Below are positions 43,388-51,228 of a DNA stretch of 64,000 bases, one piece after another. The stretch covers positions 181,241 through 245,240 of the forward strand of contig NZ_RAPK01000006.1 of assembly GCF_003610495.1 (NCBI RefSeq). The letters are read 5' to 3'. Position 1 is the first letter of the stretch, and every line of letters begins with the position of its first letter. Made by a program: the position numbers and the translations under genes. Origin of the DNA: Sinobaca qinghaiensis. GTDB taxonomy: Bacteria; Bacillota; Bacilli; Bacillales; Marinococcaceae. The notes beneath the pieces were generated by a model. The model was given only the letters and a program-made list of their open reading frames with translations. It did not search any database and had not been told where the DNA came from.

Positions 43388-44227
43388 ATGAATTCAATGA
43401 TGATGCCTGCATACAATACAATGGGAGAAATTCAAAAACAGATGGATGGCATTACAAATAATCTCTCCAACAGCAATCAAATTGGCTATAAACGAAGAGA
43501 AAGCACCTTCTCGGATTTATTGTTTCAGCAGATCAACAACCAGCCTAACGCGAACCAGCTGGGCCGCAGAACGCCTGAAGGCATCCGCCAGGGGAATGGA
43601 GCGGGTATAGCCCAAACGGCTCTTCGTCTGGAACAGGGCGCTTTAAAACAGACGGACCGTGAGCTTGATTTTGCAATTACAGATGAAGATTCCTTCTTTC
43701 AGGTAGAGAGCACGGACGGAGGAGCGGCGGAAATACGTTATTCCAAGGACGGTAACTTTAAGATGTCCGAGAATCCAGAGGCTCCCGGCTCATGGACGCT
43801 GGTAAACAGTTCGGGAGAATATGTACTCGGAGAGAACGGAGAGAGAATAAACATGCCGGCAGGCGCCCGGGACATCACGCTGCTTAATAACGGACAGCTC
43901 ACAGCTGTTCTGGAAAATGGGGAAACAGCAGAAATTGGCAGTATTGAACTGGCAAGAATACTCAAACCGCAGCTTTTGGAAAATCAGGGCGGTAATTCTT
44001 ATACACTTCCAGATCCTGCATTGCTTGATGTTGCAGAAGAAGATATGATAGAGTTGCAACCGGGAACATCAGGTCTGCTTCAGCAGAACACATTGGAACA
44101 GTCGAACGTTGACATGGGCCAGGAAATGACAAATCTTATTCAGGCACAGCGCAATTATTCCTTTAATGCCCGTGCAATTACGCAGGGAGATCAAATGATG
44201 GGATTAATTAACAGCGTACGCGGTTAA
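43388..44227 (+). CDS. flhP: Flagellar hook-basal body protein FlhP
   Basis: This 279-residue paralogue of FlhO has the same ends: QMDGITNNLSNSNQIGYKRRES near the start and QSNVDMGQEMTNLIQAQRNY followed by NARAI near the C-terminus. FlhO and FlhP form the distal rod in B. subtilis. It starts 22 bases after flhO with AAGGAGA upstream. No signal peptide is expected, because export uses the flagellar type III system. Confidence 0.88.
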   Translation: MNSMMMPAYNTMGEIQKQMDGITNNLSNSNQIGYKRRESTFSDLLFQQINNQPNANQLGRRTPEGIRQGNGAGIAQTALRLEQGALKQTDRELDFAITDEDSFFQVESTDGGAAEIRYSKDGNFKMSENPEAPGSWTLVNSSGEYVLGENGERINMPAGARDITLLNNGQLTAVLENGETAEIGSIELARILKPQLLENQGGNSYTLPDPALLDVAEEDMIELQPGTSGLLQQNTLEQSNVDMGQEMTNLIQAQRNYSFNARAITQGDQMMGLINSVRG

Positions 44228-44272
44228 TCAGCGGGGCTTGCTTGCCGGATGGATGGTATGGGAGAGGAACCA

Positions 44273-44548
44273 ATGAAGCCAGGAAAAACACCCAGGCAGG
44301 GGGCAACCAGAACGGAACAGAGACACCGGGAAAAATCAGCACCGGAGAGCGGTCCCACGCATGGTGAAAAGGAAGATAAGTCTATTCCACCATTATGGAA
44401 ACGTCTGACAGGTCTTCTTATTGCCTTACTTATTCTTGCATTCGTAGGATTAATCGTCGGCTATCTGATTTTAGGGGACGGTGAATCTCTGCACGTATTG
44501 AATCCTGTTACGTGGATTGAACTGCTCCGCTTTGTCACGGGTCGATAG
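44273..44548 (+). CDS. EpuA-like small membrane protein (annotated as RNAP beta in PF11772)
   Basis: The 91-residue protein has a charged N-terminal half and one membrane helix (about residues 46-68, LTGLLIALLILAFVGLIVGY). It then has a conserved tail resembling GDG-x-P-x-D-V-F-x-P-x-TW (here GDGESLHVLNPVTW). That layout matches the EpuA family, often mislabelled RNA polymerase subunit beta. Its function is unknown. ATG 44273 follows GAGAGG; earlier in-frame ATGs lack a ribosome site. It sits between flhP and fabZ as in other Bacillus. Confidence 0.75.
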   Translation: MKPGKTPRQGATRTEQRHREKSAPESGPTHGEKEDKSIPPLWKRLTGLLIALLILAFVGLIVGYLILGDGESLHVLNPVTWIELLRFVTGR

Positions 44549-44589
44549 CACAGCTTGTTTATGGCATACTATAAACAGGCTGTGTTTTT
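44548..44589 (+). terminator. Terminator before fabZ
   Basis: CACAGCTTGTTTAT pairs imperfectly with ATAAACAGGCTGTG, then five Ts. Confidence 0.75.
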
Positions 44590-44616
44590 ATTATGCTTAA
44601 AAAAGGAGAGATACAT

Positions 44617-45054
44617 ATGTTAACTATTGATGAAATCAAAGACATTATTCCGCACCGCTATCCATTTCTTTTAATCGATAAAGTAATTGAAGTAGAAGAC
44701 GGTAAACGAGCGGTTGCTATAAAGAATGTCACGGCAAATGAAGAGTTTTTTAACGGCCATTTCCCGAAATATCCGGTAATGCCCGGCGTCCTTATTGTAG
44801 AAGCAATGGCCCAGACCGGGGCTGTAGCTCTTTTAAAGCTGGAGGAAAACCGGGGCAAGCTTGCTTTGTTTGCCGGTATTGACGGCTGCCGTTTCAAGCG
44901 CCAGGTAAAACCGGGTGACCAGCTTACGCTGGAAGTGGAGATTAAAGGATTCCGCCGCTCGATTGGAAAAGGAAAAGCTACAGCAAAAGTAGATGGTGAG
45001 ATTGTAGCGGAAACGGAACTGACTTTTGCACTGCAGGACGCACCATCCTCTTAA
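44617..45054 (+). CDS. fabZ: 3-hydroxyacyl-ACP dehydratase FabZ
   Basis: The 145-residue hotdog-fold enzyme removes water from 3-hydroxyacyl-ACP in fatty acid synthesis. The catalytic His is in [14 protein letters not shown] (His near 48) and the Glu in VEAMAQTG (near 62). [12 protein letters not shown] near residue 11 is typical. ATG 44617 follows AAAGGAGAG. Confidence 0.95.
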   Translation: MLTIDEIKDIIPHRYPFLLIDKVIEVEDGKRAVAIKNVTANEEFFNGHFPKYPVMPGVLIVEAMAQTGAVALLKLEENRGKLALFAGIDGCRFKRQVKPGDQLTLEVEIKGFRRSIGKGKATAKVDGEIVAETELTFALQDAPSS

Positions 45055-45078
45055 ATAACGCGGAGTACTAATCTATTG

Positions 45079-45113
45079 AAGAGCCCGGTAGGAATCAATT
45101 CCGGGCTCTTTTT
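45079..45113 (+). terminator. Terminator after fabZ
   Basis: AAGAGCCCGG (45079-45088) pairs with CCGGGCTCTT (45101-45110), then Ts. Confidence 0.9.
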
Positions 45114-45203
45114 CTATATATCTGCATCAGGCATTTTCTGAAAAAGAAAGGCCCTGCTGTGATAAAATAAAAAAAAGCGAAAACGTCGAGGGGGAGTCCT
45201 GCC

Positions 45204-45377
45204 ATGCTTCTAACATCCAAAGAAAAAAAGCATCTGCTGAAAGTGTTAAAAAGAGATCAGTACAAATGGTTCCAGCCGCAGGCGGAAAAAGAAAAATCAA
45301 AAGAGCTGTACGACAAAATCAAGCAGACGATCCGAAATGAAAAAATAAACGAAGATAAGCAGAGCAGCAAGCTTTAA
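45204..45377 (+). CDS. Small basic protein of unknown function, 57 residues
   Basis: An open frame from ATG 45204 to TAA 45377, preceded by GAGGGGGAG 6 bases upstream. The peptide starts MLLTSKEKKHLLKVLKR, is rich in Lys and Glu, has one Trp-Phe pair, and looks like a single long amphipathic helix. No motif is recognised. It lies alone between the fabZ terminator and uppP. The ribosome site is the main reason to believe it. Confidence 0.6.
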   Translation: MLLTSKEKKHLLKVLKRDQYKWFQPQAEKEKSKELYDKIKQTIRNEKINEDKQSSKL

Positions 45378-45530
45378 AGCGCTGACCATATTGATTTTTG
45401 CCAGAGAAGCTTTTCTGGAAAACAGTAAGATAGGAATGGGGAATTAGATCCTTGTTTATTGCAGGCTGTGTCTATACATTATATAAGCAGGTATTGTTTA
45501 TATTCCATGAGAAAAGCAGGGTGGCACAGC

Positions 45531-46358
45531 GTGAATATGTGGGAATGGTTTGTTGCTTTTATCCTTGGAATGGTAGAAGGATTGACGGAATTTGCGCCAA
45601 TCTCTTCTACAGGCCATATGATTATTGTCGATGATATGTTATTTCAATCAGCAGAACTTTTTACACAGGAAGTGGCAAACACATTCAAAGTAGTGATTCA
45701 GCTTGGCTCTATCATGGCTGTTGTCATCGTATTTAAAGACCGCTTTAAAGAAATGCTGTATATAGATAAAAAAGCGGTGACTTCTAATCCCCGGCAGCGC
45801 CTGAAGCTTTCCACGATTATAATTGGGCTGCTGCCTGCAGCTGTACTCGGTTTTTTATTTGAAGATTATATTGATACGTACTTATTTTCCATTAACACTG
45901 TTATCGCAGGTTTAATTGCAGGAGCATTTCTTATGATTGCTGCAGATAAATTCAGGCCGGCATCGGGACTGACTGCTTCAGTGGACCAGATTTCCTGGAA
46001 ACAGGCTTTACTTGTGGGAGCGGTACAGTGCCTGGCCCTATGGCCCGGGTTTTCAAGGTCAGGCGCTACGATATCAGGAGGCGTGCTTCTTGGAATGACA
46101 CATAGAACGGCAGCTGATTTTACGTTTATCATGGCCGTTCCGATTATGCTCGGGGCAGGGAGCCTTTCTCTTATTAAGAACTGGCAGTATTTTACGGTGG
46201 ATGCCCTTCCTTTTATGGGGATCGGCTTTATCAGTGCGTTCTTGTTTGCGCTGCTGTCCATCCGCTTTTTTTTAAGGCTGATCGACAAAGTAAAGCTCGT
46301 TCCTTTTGCCATTTACCGGTTAGTGCTGGCGGGAGTGCTAATCCTCATATTAATCTAA
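45531..46358 (+). CDS. uppP: Undecaprenyl-diphosphatase UppP (BacA)
   Basis: The roughly 275-residue membrane phosphatase recycles undecaprenyl pyrophosphate to the carrier lipid for wall synthesis; its overproduction gives bacitracin resistance. The two active-site loops are visible: EGLTEFAPISSTGH near residue 19 and WPGFSRSGATISGG near 170. About eight membrane segments are present. I chose GTG 45531 with AGGGTGG 6 bases upstream; the next in-frame ATG at 45537 is also possible. Confidence 0.9.
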   Translation: MNMWEWFVAFILGMVEGLTEFAPISSTGHMIIVDDMLFQSAELFTQEVANTFKVVIQLGSIMAVVIVFKDRFKEMLYIDKKAVTSNPRQRLKLSTIIIGLLPAAVLGFLFEDYIDTYLFSINTVIAGLIAGAFLMIAADKFRPASGLTASVDQISWKQALLVGAVQCLALWPGFSRSGATISGGVLLGMTHRTAADFTFIMAVPIMLGAGSLSLIKNWQYFTVDALPFMGIGFISAFLFALLSIRFFLRLIDKVKLVPFAIYRLVLAGVLILILI

Positions 46359-46393
46359 AAACAGAGAGAGCCTCATGGCTCTCTCTGTTTTTT
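46357..46393. terminator. Bidirectional terminator between uppP and ilvE
   Basis: AAAACAGAGAGAGCC pairs with GGCTCTCTCTGTTTT around TCAT, with T-runs usable on both strands. Confidence 0.9.
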
Positions 46394-46403
46394 GAATTCT
46401 TAT

Positions 46404-47480
46404 TTAAGCCTGAACAGTAACGGTCCAGCCCATTTTATCTTCCATCATTCCGGTTTGAATTCCGGCAATCGTTTCATATAAGTCCAGGGATAGTTTTCCG
46501 GTTTCGCCATTATTGATGGAAAGATCTGTACCTTTCCATTTAAGAGTGCCTACCGGCGAAATGACAGCGGCAGTCCCGGTGCCGAATACTTCTTCAAGTG
46601 TCCCATTTTCATGAGCGGCTTCGACTTCTTCGATAGAGATCAAACGCTCAGTCACTGGAATGTCCCAGCTTTTAAGCAGCTCGATCACGGAATTACGGGT
46701 AATACCTTCCAGAATACTGCCGTTTAACGCAGGAGTAATAACCTCTCCGTTAATTTTAAAGAAAATGTTCATGCTTCCTACTTCTTCTATATATTTCTTC
46801 TCGATAGCATCTAGCCAGAGCACCTGGTCATATCCCAGTTCTTCAGCCTTTTTCTGGGCTTTGAGGCTTGCGGCATAGTTGCCGGCCGTTTTTGTGAAGC
46901 CAACGCCGCCTTTAACCGAGCGGACATAATCATCTTCTACAAAAATACTCACGGGACTCATCTGCTCGGAGTTGGAATAATAAGCTCCAACCGGAGATAA
47001 GATAATAATTAATTTATAGCGCGAGGATGGCTTTACGCTGAGACTGGCTTCTGTAGCAATGATAAAAGGACGAATATAAAGCGACTGTCCCTCTTTTGTA
47101 GGGATCCAGTCTTTCTCCAATTTAACCAGCTCTTTTAAAGCATCCACCATGAAATTCTCATCAATTTCCGGAATGTTCATACGCCGGTTCGATTCATTCA
47201 GCCGTTTGAAATTTTTCTCAGGCCGGAATAAAAGCAGCTTGTCCTGAAAATGATAGGCTTTTAACCCTTCAAACACCGCCTGTCCATAATGAAACACAAG
47301 ACTGGATGGATCCATTGTTAAAGGCTGGTAAGGAATGATTCTGGGCTCGTGCCAGCCGTCCTCCGTGCTGTAGTCCATCATAAACATATGGTCGGTAAAT
47401 TCTGCGCCAAAGCGGAGGTTATCATAATCCGGCTTTGACTTTTTTTCTTCTCTCTCGTGAATGGCCAATGATAAAGACAT
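46404..47480 (-). CDS. ilvE: Branched-chain amino acid aminotransferase
   Basis: The 358-residue class IV PLP enzyme transaminates leucine, isoleucine and valine with 2-oxoglutarate. The PLP lysine is in VGFTKTAGNYAAS near residue 196, and EVGSMNIFF and GTGTAAVISPVG bind cofactor phosphate. AAGGAGAG precedes the start on the minus strand. In catabolic direction it would feed 2-oxoisovalerate toward isobutyryl-CoA, the substrate of IcmF. No T-box or CodY box was seen upstream. Confidence 0.94.
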   Translation of the reverse strand: MSLSLAIHEREEKKSKPDYDNLRFGAEFTDHMFMMDYSTEDGWHEPRIIPYQPLTMDPSSLVFHYGQAVFEGLKAYHFQDKLLLFRPEKNFKRLNESNRRMNIPEIDENFMVDALKELVKLEKDWIPTKEGQSLYIRPFIIATEASLSVKPSSRYKLIIILSPVGAYYSNSEQMSPVSIFVEDDYVRSVKGGVGFTKTAGNYAASLKAQKKAEELGYDQVLWLDAIEKKYIEEVGSMNIFFKINGEVITPALNGSILEGITRNSVIELLKSWDIPVTERLISIEEVEAAHENGTLEEVFGTGTAAVISPVGTLKWKGTDLSINNGETGKLSLDLYETIAGIQTGMMEDKMGWTVTVQA

Positions 47481-47524
47481 ACCGTATCGCTCTCCTTGTG
47501 TGTAAATACAATCATATGGTCTGC

Positions 47525-47530
47525 ATTATA
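47525..47530 (-). promoter_or_regulatory. -10 element for ilvE
   Basis: TATAAT on the minus strand, 45 bases before the ilvE start. No good -35 is visible. Confidence 0.45.
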
Positions 47531-47569
47531 GCAAGTATACTCTTAAAAAACCACTCAGGGAAAGAGTCC

Positions 47570-48748
47570 TCAAGAATAAGAGACAATAGATTTTTCAATC
47601 ACATGGCTTTTTAGAAACAACAACACAATACCGAGCAGCAGAACTGCTGCTGATAGAATAAAACCGCCTGTGTATTCGCTGCCGGTTGTAACTGCCGCTG
47701 CAGCAAGGGGGCCGAGTAGCTGGCCAATGCCGTAACTTGCTGTAAGACCACCCATAATAAGCTGTGGTTTCAGCGGCTGAAGCTGTCTGGCAAGTATCAT
47801 CGTTAAGGCAACAATTCCCATGAAAGAGCCTCCATAGCCGATAGCGGAAGCTACTGCAAATCCCGTAGTGGGAGAGATAAGCGGCAGAAGCACCGCTGCT
47901 GTCTGAAGAATATAGGCACTTTTTAACGATGAAAGAAGCCCGATCCGTTTTTGCAGCCAGGCCCAGAATAAACAGGAGGGAATTACTGCTGCTCCTACTA
48001 CCGCCCAAATATAAGAAGGAGACAGACCCAGCTCTCCTTTGGAGGCTAAAAGTGATATAACAAACGTGCCGAATATAATATACCCAAAGCCTGCACAGGC
48101 GTAAATCAGGTAAAGAGCCTGTACGGCTTTCGGGTCGGGAGCACTGTTGGACGAAAAGGACACTTTATCTTCCGAAAGATTCCGGCTGGAAAGCTCAGGC
48201 AGCTTTAATTGAAAGCCCAGCCAGATGAAAATGGAAAGAAGCAGGCTGACAGCTCCAAAACCGAGCCAGGCTCCCTCCATTCCGGTTCTTTCGACTAAAG
48301 CAGGAGTAAGCAGTCCGGACAGCAGAATGCCGCCGCCTACGCCGCCGTAGAGCACGCCGGATACAGGCAGGCGGTCATACGCTTTTAATTTATTTAGAAC
48401 AAACGCGGCAGTGAGTACAAATACAAGGCCGCTTGCAATACCTGACAGCAGCCGCCAGACCAGCCAGGGAAGCAGAGAACCGCTGAGCCCCATTGCAGCT
48501 GTAGTAAGGATACTTACAGCCAGACCGGAATAAATAATACCTCTGCCGGGTTCAAGCCGCCGCGCCCACATGGCTCCGATAAAATAACCTGTATAGTTGG
48601 CGGAGGCAAGAAGCCCCGCGGAAAAAGGAGCCAGGCCCCGGCTTTCCATTGGAGGAAGAAGCGGCGTGAAAGCAAACCGCCCTATCCCCATTACTACAGA
48701 TAAAGCAAGGAACCCCGCCGCCATATAAACAATAGGAATCCATTTCAT
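47570..48748 (-). CDS. YbfB/YjiJ-family MFS transporter
   Basis: The 392-residue membrane protein has about twelve hydrophobic segments and the N-terminal GIGRFAFTPLLPPM motif typical of the YbfB/YjiJ branch of the major facilitator superfamily. A charged loop separates the two halves near residues 185-210. The substrate is unknown; members are annotated as possible efflux or uptake carriers. GAGGCTG precedes the start on the minus strand. It may be read alone or upstream of ilvE. Confidence 0.8.
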   Translation of the reverse strand: MKWIPIVYMAAGFLALSVVMGIGRFAFTPLLPPMESRGLAPFSAGLLASANYTGYFIGAMWARRLEPGRGIIYSGLAVSILTTAAMGLSGSLLPWLVWRLLSGIASGLVFVLTAAFVLNKLKAYDRLPVSGVLYGGVGGGILLSGLLTPALVERTGMEGAWLGFGAVSLLLSIFIWLGFQLKLPELSSRNLSEDKVSFSSNSAPDPKAVQALYLIYACAGFGYIIFGTFVISLLASKGELGLSPSYIWAVVGAAVIPSCLFWAWLQKRIGLLSSLKSAYILQTAAVLLPLISPTTGFAVASAIGYGGSFMGIVALTMILARQLQPLKPQLIMGGLTASYGIGQLLGPLAAAAVTTGSEYTGGFILSAAVLLLGIVLLFLKSHVIEKSIVSYS

Positions 48749-49136
48749 TGTATCAGCCTCTTTTTTCGTAGTTCTTATTTCTTTATTTCAGTAATTCGGC
48801 CGCTGTTTGTAAATAGTTATTAAGCGGAATTTTATTATTATCGTTTCATAATGACGCTTTATGGCATATGTATATAAACTTGTAAAAGGTAAAAAGAAAA
48901 GATGAGAGAAATAAATAAAGTAATGTTTCGGATTGGAGAAGGTGCTGTTTTATTATGGCATCCGTCCTCATTCTACACTAAATGTTCCATTGGCAGCACA
49001 TAATGATGAACCACAGCGGCATAGAAAGCAGCCCGAGAGGTTTTCGCTGCTAATGGCTGTGCTTTATTCATTGCAGGAGCGGTGGATCTGTATGGCGCTT
49101 TTCTGCTGCTTTTATTATCTGCAGCAGAAAAACTTA
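48749..49136. other. Intergenic region with possible gene remnant
   Basis: No gene with a proper start is seen in about 390 bases. One plus-strand frame between a TAG near 49022 and the TAA near 49138 encodes a start-less hydrophobic tail (GCALFIAGAVDLYGAFLLLL), which looks like the last membrane helix of a lost protein. A 75-codon frame in another phase (from TTG 48933) has no clear ribosome site or protein-like composition. Confidence 0.35.
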
Positions 49137-49177
49137 AATAAAAAAGCCGGCCCCTCTTAAGTAGAGGGAACCAGCTT
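49137..49177 (-). terminator. Terminator of the small Cys-rich gene
   Basis: Read on the minus strand, AAGCTGG and CCCTCT pair with AGAGGG and CCGGCTT, then TTTTTTA. The 5' arm overlaps the last codons of the gene. Confidence 0.75.
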
Positions 49178-49366
49178 ATTTTCCGGTGTACTGCTGTATC
49201 TATCATTAAAAGCTAAAATAGGGCACGATGCGCAGCTTTCGTTGATTCCGGTGCAGGTAACCATGCATTCTATTTTTCCTTTGTTGTATACCTGGGACAA
49301 TTCCTGTTTCACATAACAATCAAGCTTGGAGCAGAAAACCAGCTGTTCTGAAAGAGCATATTCCAT
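49157..49366 (-). CDS. Small cysteine-rich protein, 69 residues
   Basis: The frame starts at the ATG whose first base is 49366, with AGGGAGGTG upstream, and ends in its own terminator. Six or more cysteines occur as CSKLDC, then CMVTCTG and CASC, which suggests a metal or iron-sulfur site or disulfides. No signal peptide is seen, so it is probably cytoplasmic. I do not recognise the family. The strong ribosome site plus matching terminator support a real gene. Confidence 0.65.
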   Translation of the reverse strand: MEYALSEQLVFCSKLDCYVKQELSQVYNKGKIECMVTCTGINESCASCPILAFNDRYSSTPENKLVPST

Positions 49367-49604
49367 CGTGTGCACCTCCCTTATTATTTGCCTTAAAAAG
49401 TATCTTTATACTTCTATATACCCATTATAAGACAGCGGAAACAACAATATTTGTCGTCTTCATAAAAATTATATTCTTTAAACGGGGAAAGAAATGTTTA
49501 AAAAAAGCGGAAATAAGGAAAATATTACTAGTATATATTAATATGCATGAATTGCCTTTCTTTATCCGGAAGGCTGTCTGCTGTAACGGAAAGGGGAGGC
49601 TGAA

Positions 49605-49979
49605 ATGAAATACTGCGCATACATATTTTTTCTTTTGTCTATTTCAGCCCTGCTGGCCGGATGCGGCACAGAGACCAAGCCTTCAGCTCTCTTGGACGAA
49701 GCTCCGGGGAGCCCTTCTTTTTTTCTATTTTCCAACGAAGAGAATATGAAAGAAGAAAAACCATTCTATGATGCTCTGCTTACTTATTCTAATGCATGTG
49801 GAGAAGCAGGAGGAGCAGCGGTGGAAATCTTAAGCCAATCAGCAGGCATGGACAGTGATACTGCTTTTTTTCTTTTTGCCGATCAGGATGGAGAAATGTC
49901 GTATGATGGAGAAGCAGATGCAGAAAGTATTTATACTTTTATGGAAAAACAGGCGCCCTGTCCGTCCAATAATAAATAA
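49605..49979 (+). CDS. Putative lipoprotein, 124 residues
   Basis: The N-terminus is a lipoprotein signal: MKYCAYIFF, a hydrophobic run, then LLAGC with the lipidated Cys near residue 20. The mature part has short strands (PSFFLFSNEEN and TAFFLFADQDGEMSYDGEA) that resemble a thioredoxin-like fold without a CxxC active site. Some Bacillus proteins of this kind are named small peptidoglycan-associated lipoproteins; that link is tentative. GAAAGGGGAGG precedes ATG 49605. Confidence 0.7.
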   Translation: MKYCAYIFFLLSISALLAGCGTETKPSALLDEAPGSPSFFLFSNEENMKEEKPFYDALLTYSNACGEAGGAAVEILSQSAGMDSDTAFFLFADQDGEMSYDGEADAESIYTFMEKQAPCPSNNK

Positions 49980-50119
49980 GAGATTATATATACAAGGCAG
50001 AAAACCTTTACCGAAAAGAAACGGTCAATAAAAACAGCAGTTATTTTGCTGTAGCAGGAGATTATTGAAGAGAGTATAATAAAGAAATAATGCTTGTAGA
50101 TAGAAAGAGGGAAGCTGCG

Positions 50120-50902
50120 ATGGAAAACAGTTATATTTCAAAGGAGTTCGCTGATTCGCTCGTTGTTCAGACTATTGATTCAGCACAGGTGGGCGTAACG
50201 ATTACCGATCCTTCCCGCCCCGACAATCCCATAATCTATTTAAACAGTGGATTTACAAAAATTACAGGCTATACGAGCAGTGAGACGCTTGGACGAAACT
50301 GCCGTTTTCTGCAGGGTGGTGTCGGCAGTGCGGAAGCTGTTGAGGAAATGCGGCGCGGCATCGAAGAGAAAAAGCCGGTTACGGTGGAAATACTCAACCG
50401 TCATAAAGACGGCAGTGTCTTTTGGAATGAAGTATACATAGAACCGTTGTACAGAGAAGGAAAGCTGTATTTTCTTGGCGTACAGAAAGATATCTCCAAA
50501 CAAAAAGAGTATGAAGAAAATCTGGAAAAAACCCAGGCGCAGGTCTATCAGCTGTCGACTCCAATCGTACCCGTAACAGAGGAATTTTCCGTGCTTCCTG
50601 TTATCGGCGACCTCTCGTATGAACGCTTTGAAACGATCCGCAGCTATATATCAGAAACGTATTATTCCATGCATTATTCCTATCTGGTACTCGATCTATC
50701 AGGGCTGGGAACATATGATGAAATAGTAGCAGATGGTCTGCTGAACCTTAATCGTCTTCTGAAGATGCTCGGAGCAAAGCTTATTATTACGGGACTTTCC
50801 CCGGAGCTGTCGATTGCTTTCGTGAAAAGAAATATTAATTTGAATGATATTCAAACAGCATCGACTGTGAAAGACATCCTGAAGCAGTATGGTATAACGT
50901 AA
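50120..50902 (+). CDS. ytvA: Blue-light photoreceptor YtvA (LOV-STAS)
   Basis: The 260-residue protein binds FMN through a LOV domain and signals to the sigma-B stressosome through a STAS domain. The LOV core is GRNCRFLQGG with photoreactive Cys61, and the flavin pocket also shows NRHKDGSVFWNE. A short linker helix (KQKEYEENLEK) joins to the STAS domain, whose VLDLSGLGTYDE matches the B. subtilis nucleotide-binding region. ATG 50120 is preceded by AGAGGGA; a longer frame starting at 50090 has no ribosome site. A convergent csbD gene follows. Confidence 0.93.
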   Translation: MENSYISKEFADSLVVQTIDSAQVGVTITDPSRPDNPIIYLNSGFTKITGYTSSETLGRNCRFLQGGVGSAEAVEEMRRGIEEKKPVTVEILNRHKDGSVFWNEVYIEPLYREGKLYFLGVQKDISKQKEYEENLEKTQAQVYQLSTPIVPVTEEFSVLPVIGDLSYERFETIRSYISETYYSMHYSYLVLDLSGLGTYDEIVADGLLNLNRLLKMLGAKLIITGLSPELSIAFVKRNINLNDIQTASTVKDILKQYGIT

Positions 50903-50937
50903 AAGCCGGAAATCCTCTGAAGGATTTCCGGCTTTTA
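50901..50937. terminator. Bidirectional terminator between ytvA and csbD
   Basis: AAAAGCCGGAAATCCT pairs with AGGATTTCCGGCTTTT around CTGA: a 16-bp perfect stem. Confidence 0.92.
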
Positions 50938-50944
50938 TTTATGA

Positions 50945-51124
50945 TTAGTTTTTCTTTTTTAAATTTCCAATTCCTTCTTGGGTCTTGCCTTTGGTTTTAT
51001 CTTTTTTCGCGTCTGCCTGCATGTCCGGATCGTTTTTAGCATTTCCTACCTGATCCTTTACTTCACCTTTAGCTTTGTTGACTGCACTCTTGGCTTTGTC
51101 GCTGAATCCTTTTTTATCTGCCAT
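50945..51124 (-). CDS. csbD: CsbD-family general stress protein
   Basis: The 59-residue frame starts with the ATG at 51124, preceded by AAAGGGAG. The peptide begins MADKKGFSDKAKSAVNKAKG, with repeated helical KAKGEVKDQ-type units and the tail KGKTQEGIGNLKKKN, the CsbD signature. CsbD proteins are sigma-B-controlled and their molecular role is unclear. A weak sigma-B-like promoter (GTTTCA, 15 bases, GGAATA on the minus strand, 51159-51185) lies upstream. It was too short for most gene callers. Confidence 0.85.
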   Translation of the reverse strand: MADKKGFSDKAKSAVNKAKGEVKDQVGNAKNDPDMQADAKKDKTKGKTQEGIGNLKKKN

Positions 51125-51192
51125 TATATTTCGCTCCCTTTATAGGTTAATATTTATCTATTCCTTTCCTGGAGGGAAATGAAACCGGGTTG

Positions 51193-51201
51193 TGATATAA
51201 T
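51193..51201 (+). promoter_or_regulatory. Extended -10 element for the IclR regulator gene
   Basis: TGATATAAT carries the TGN extension and a perfect TATAAT, 28 bases before the start codon. Confidence 0.5.
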
Positions 51202-51228
51202 AGCGTCTCCATAAGGAGGAATAAACTG

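Noticed and set aside
47481-47569. T-box or CodY control of ilvE
   Set aside because: The 90-base gap is too short for a T-box, and no CodY-like AATTTTCWGAAAATT is seen.
48933-49160. 75-codon plus-strand frame from TTG
   Set aside because: It has no good ribosome site, mixed composition, and another frame of the same DNA looks more protein-like.
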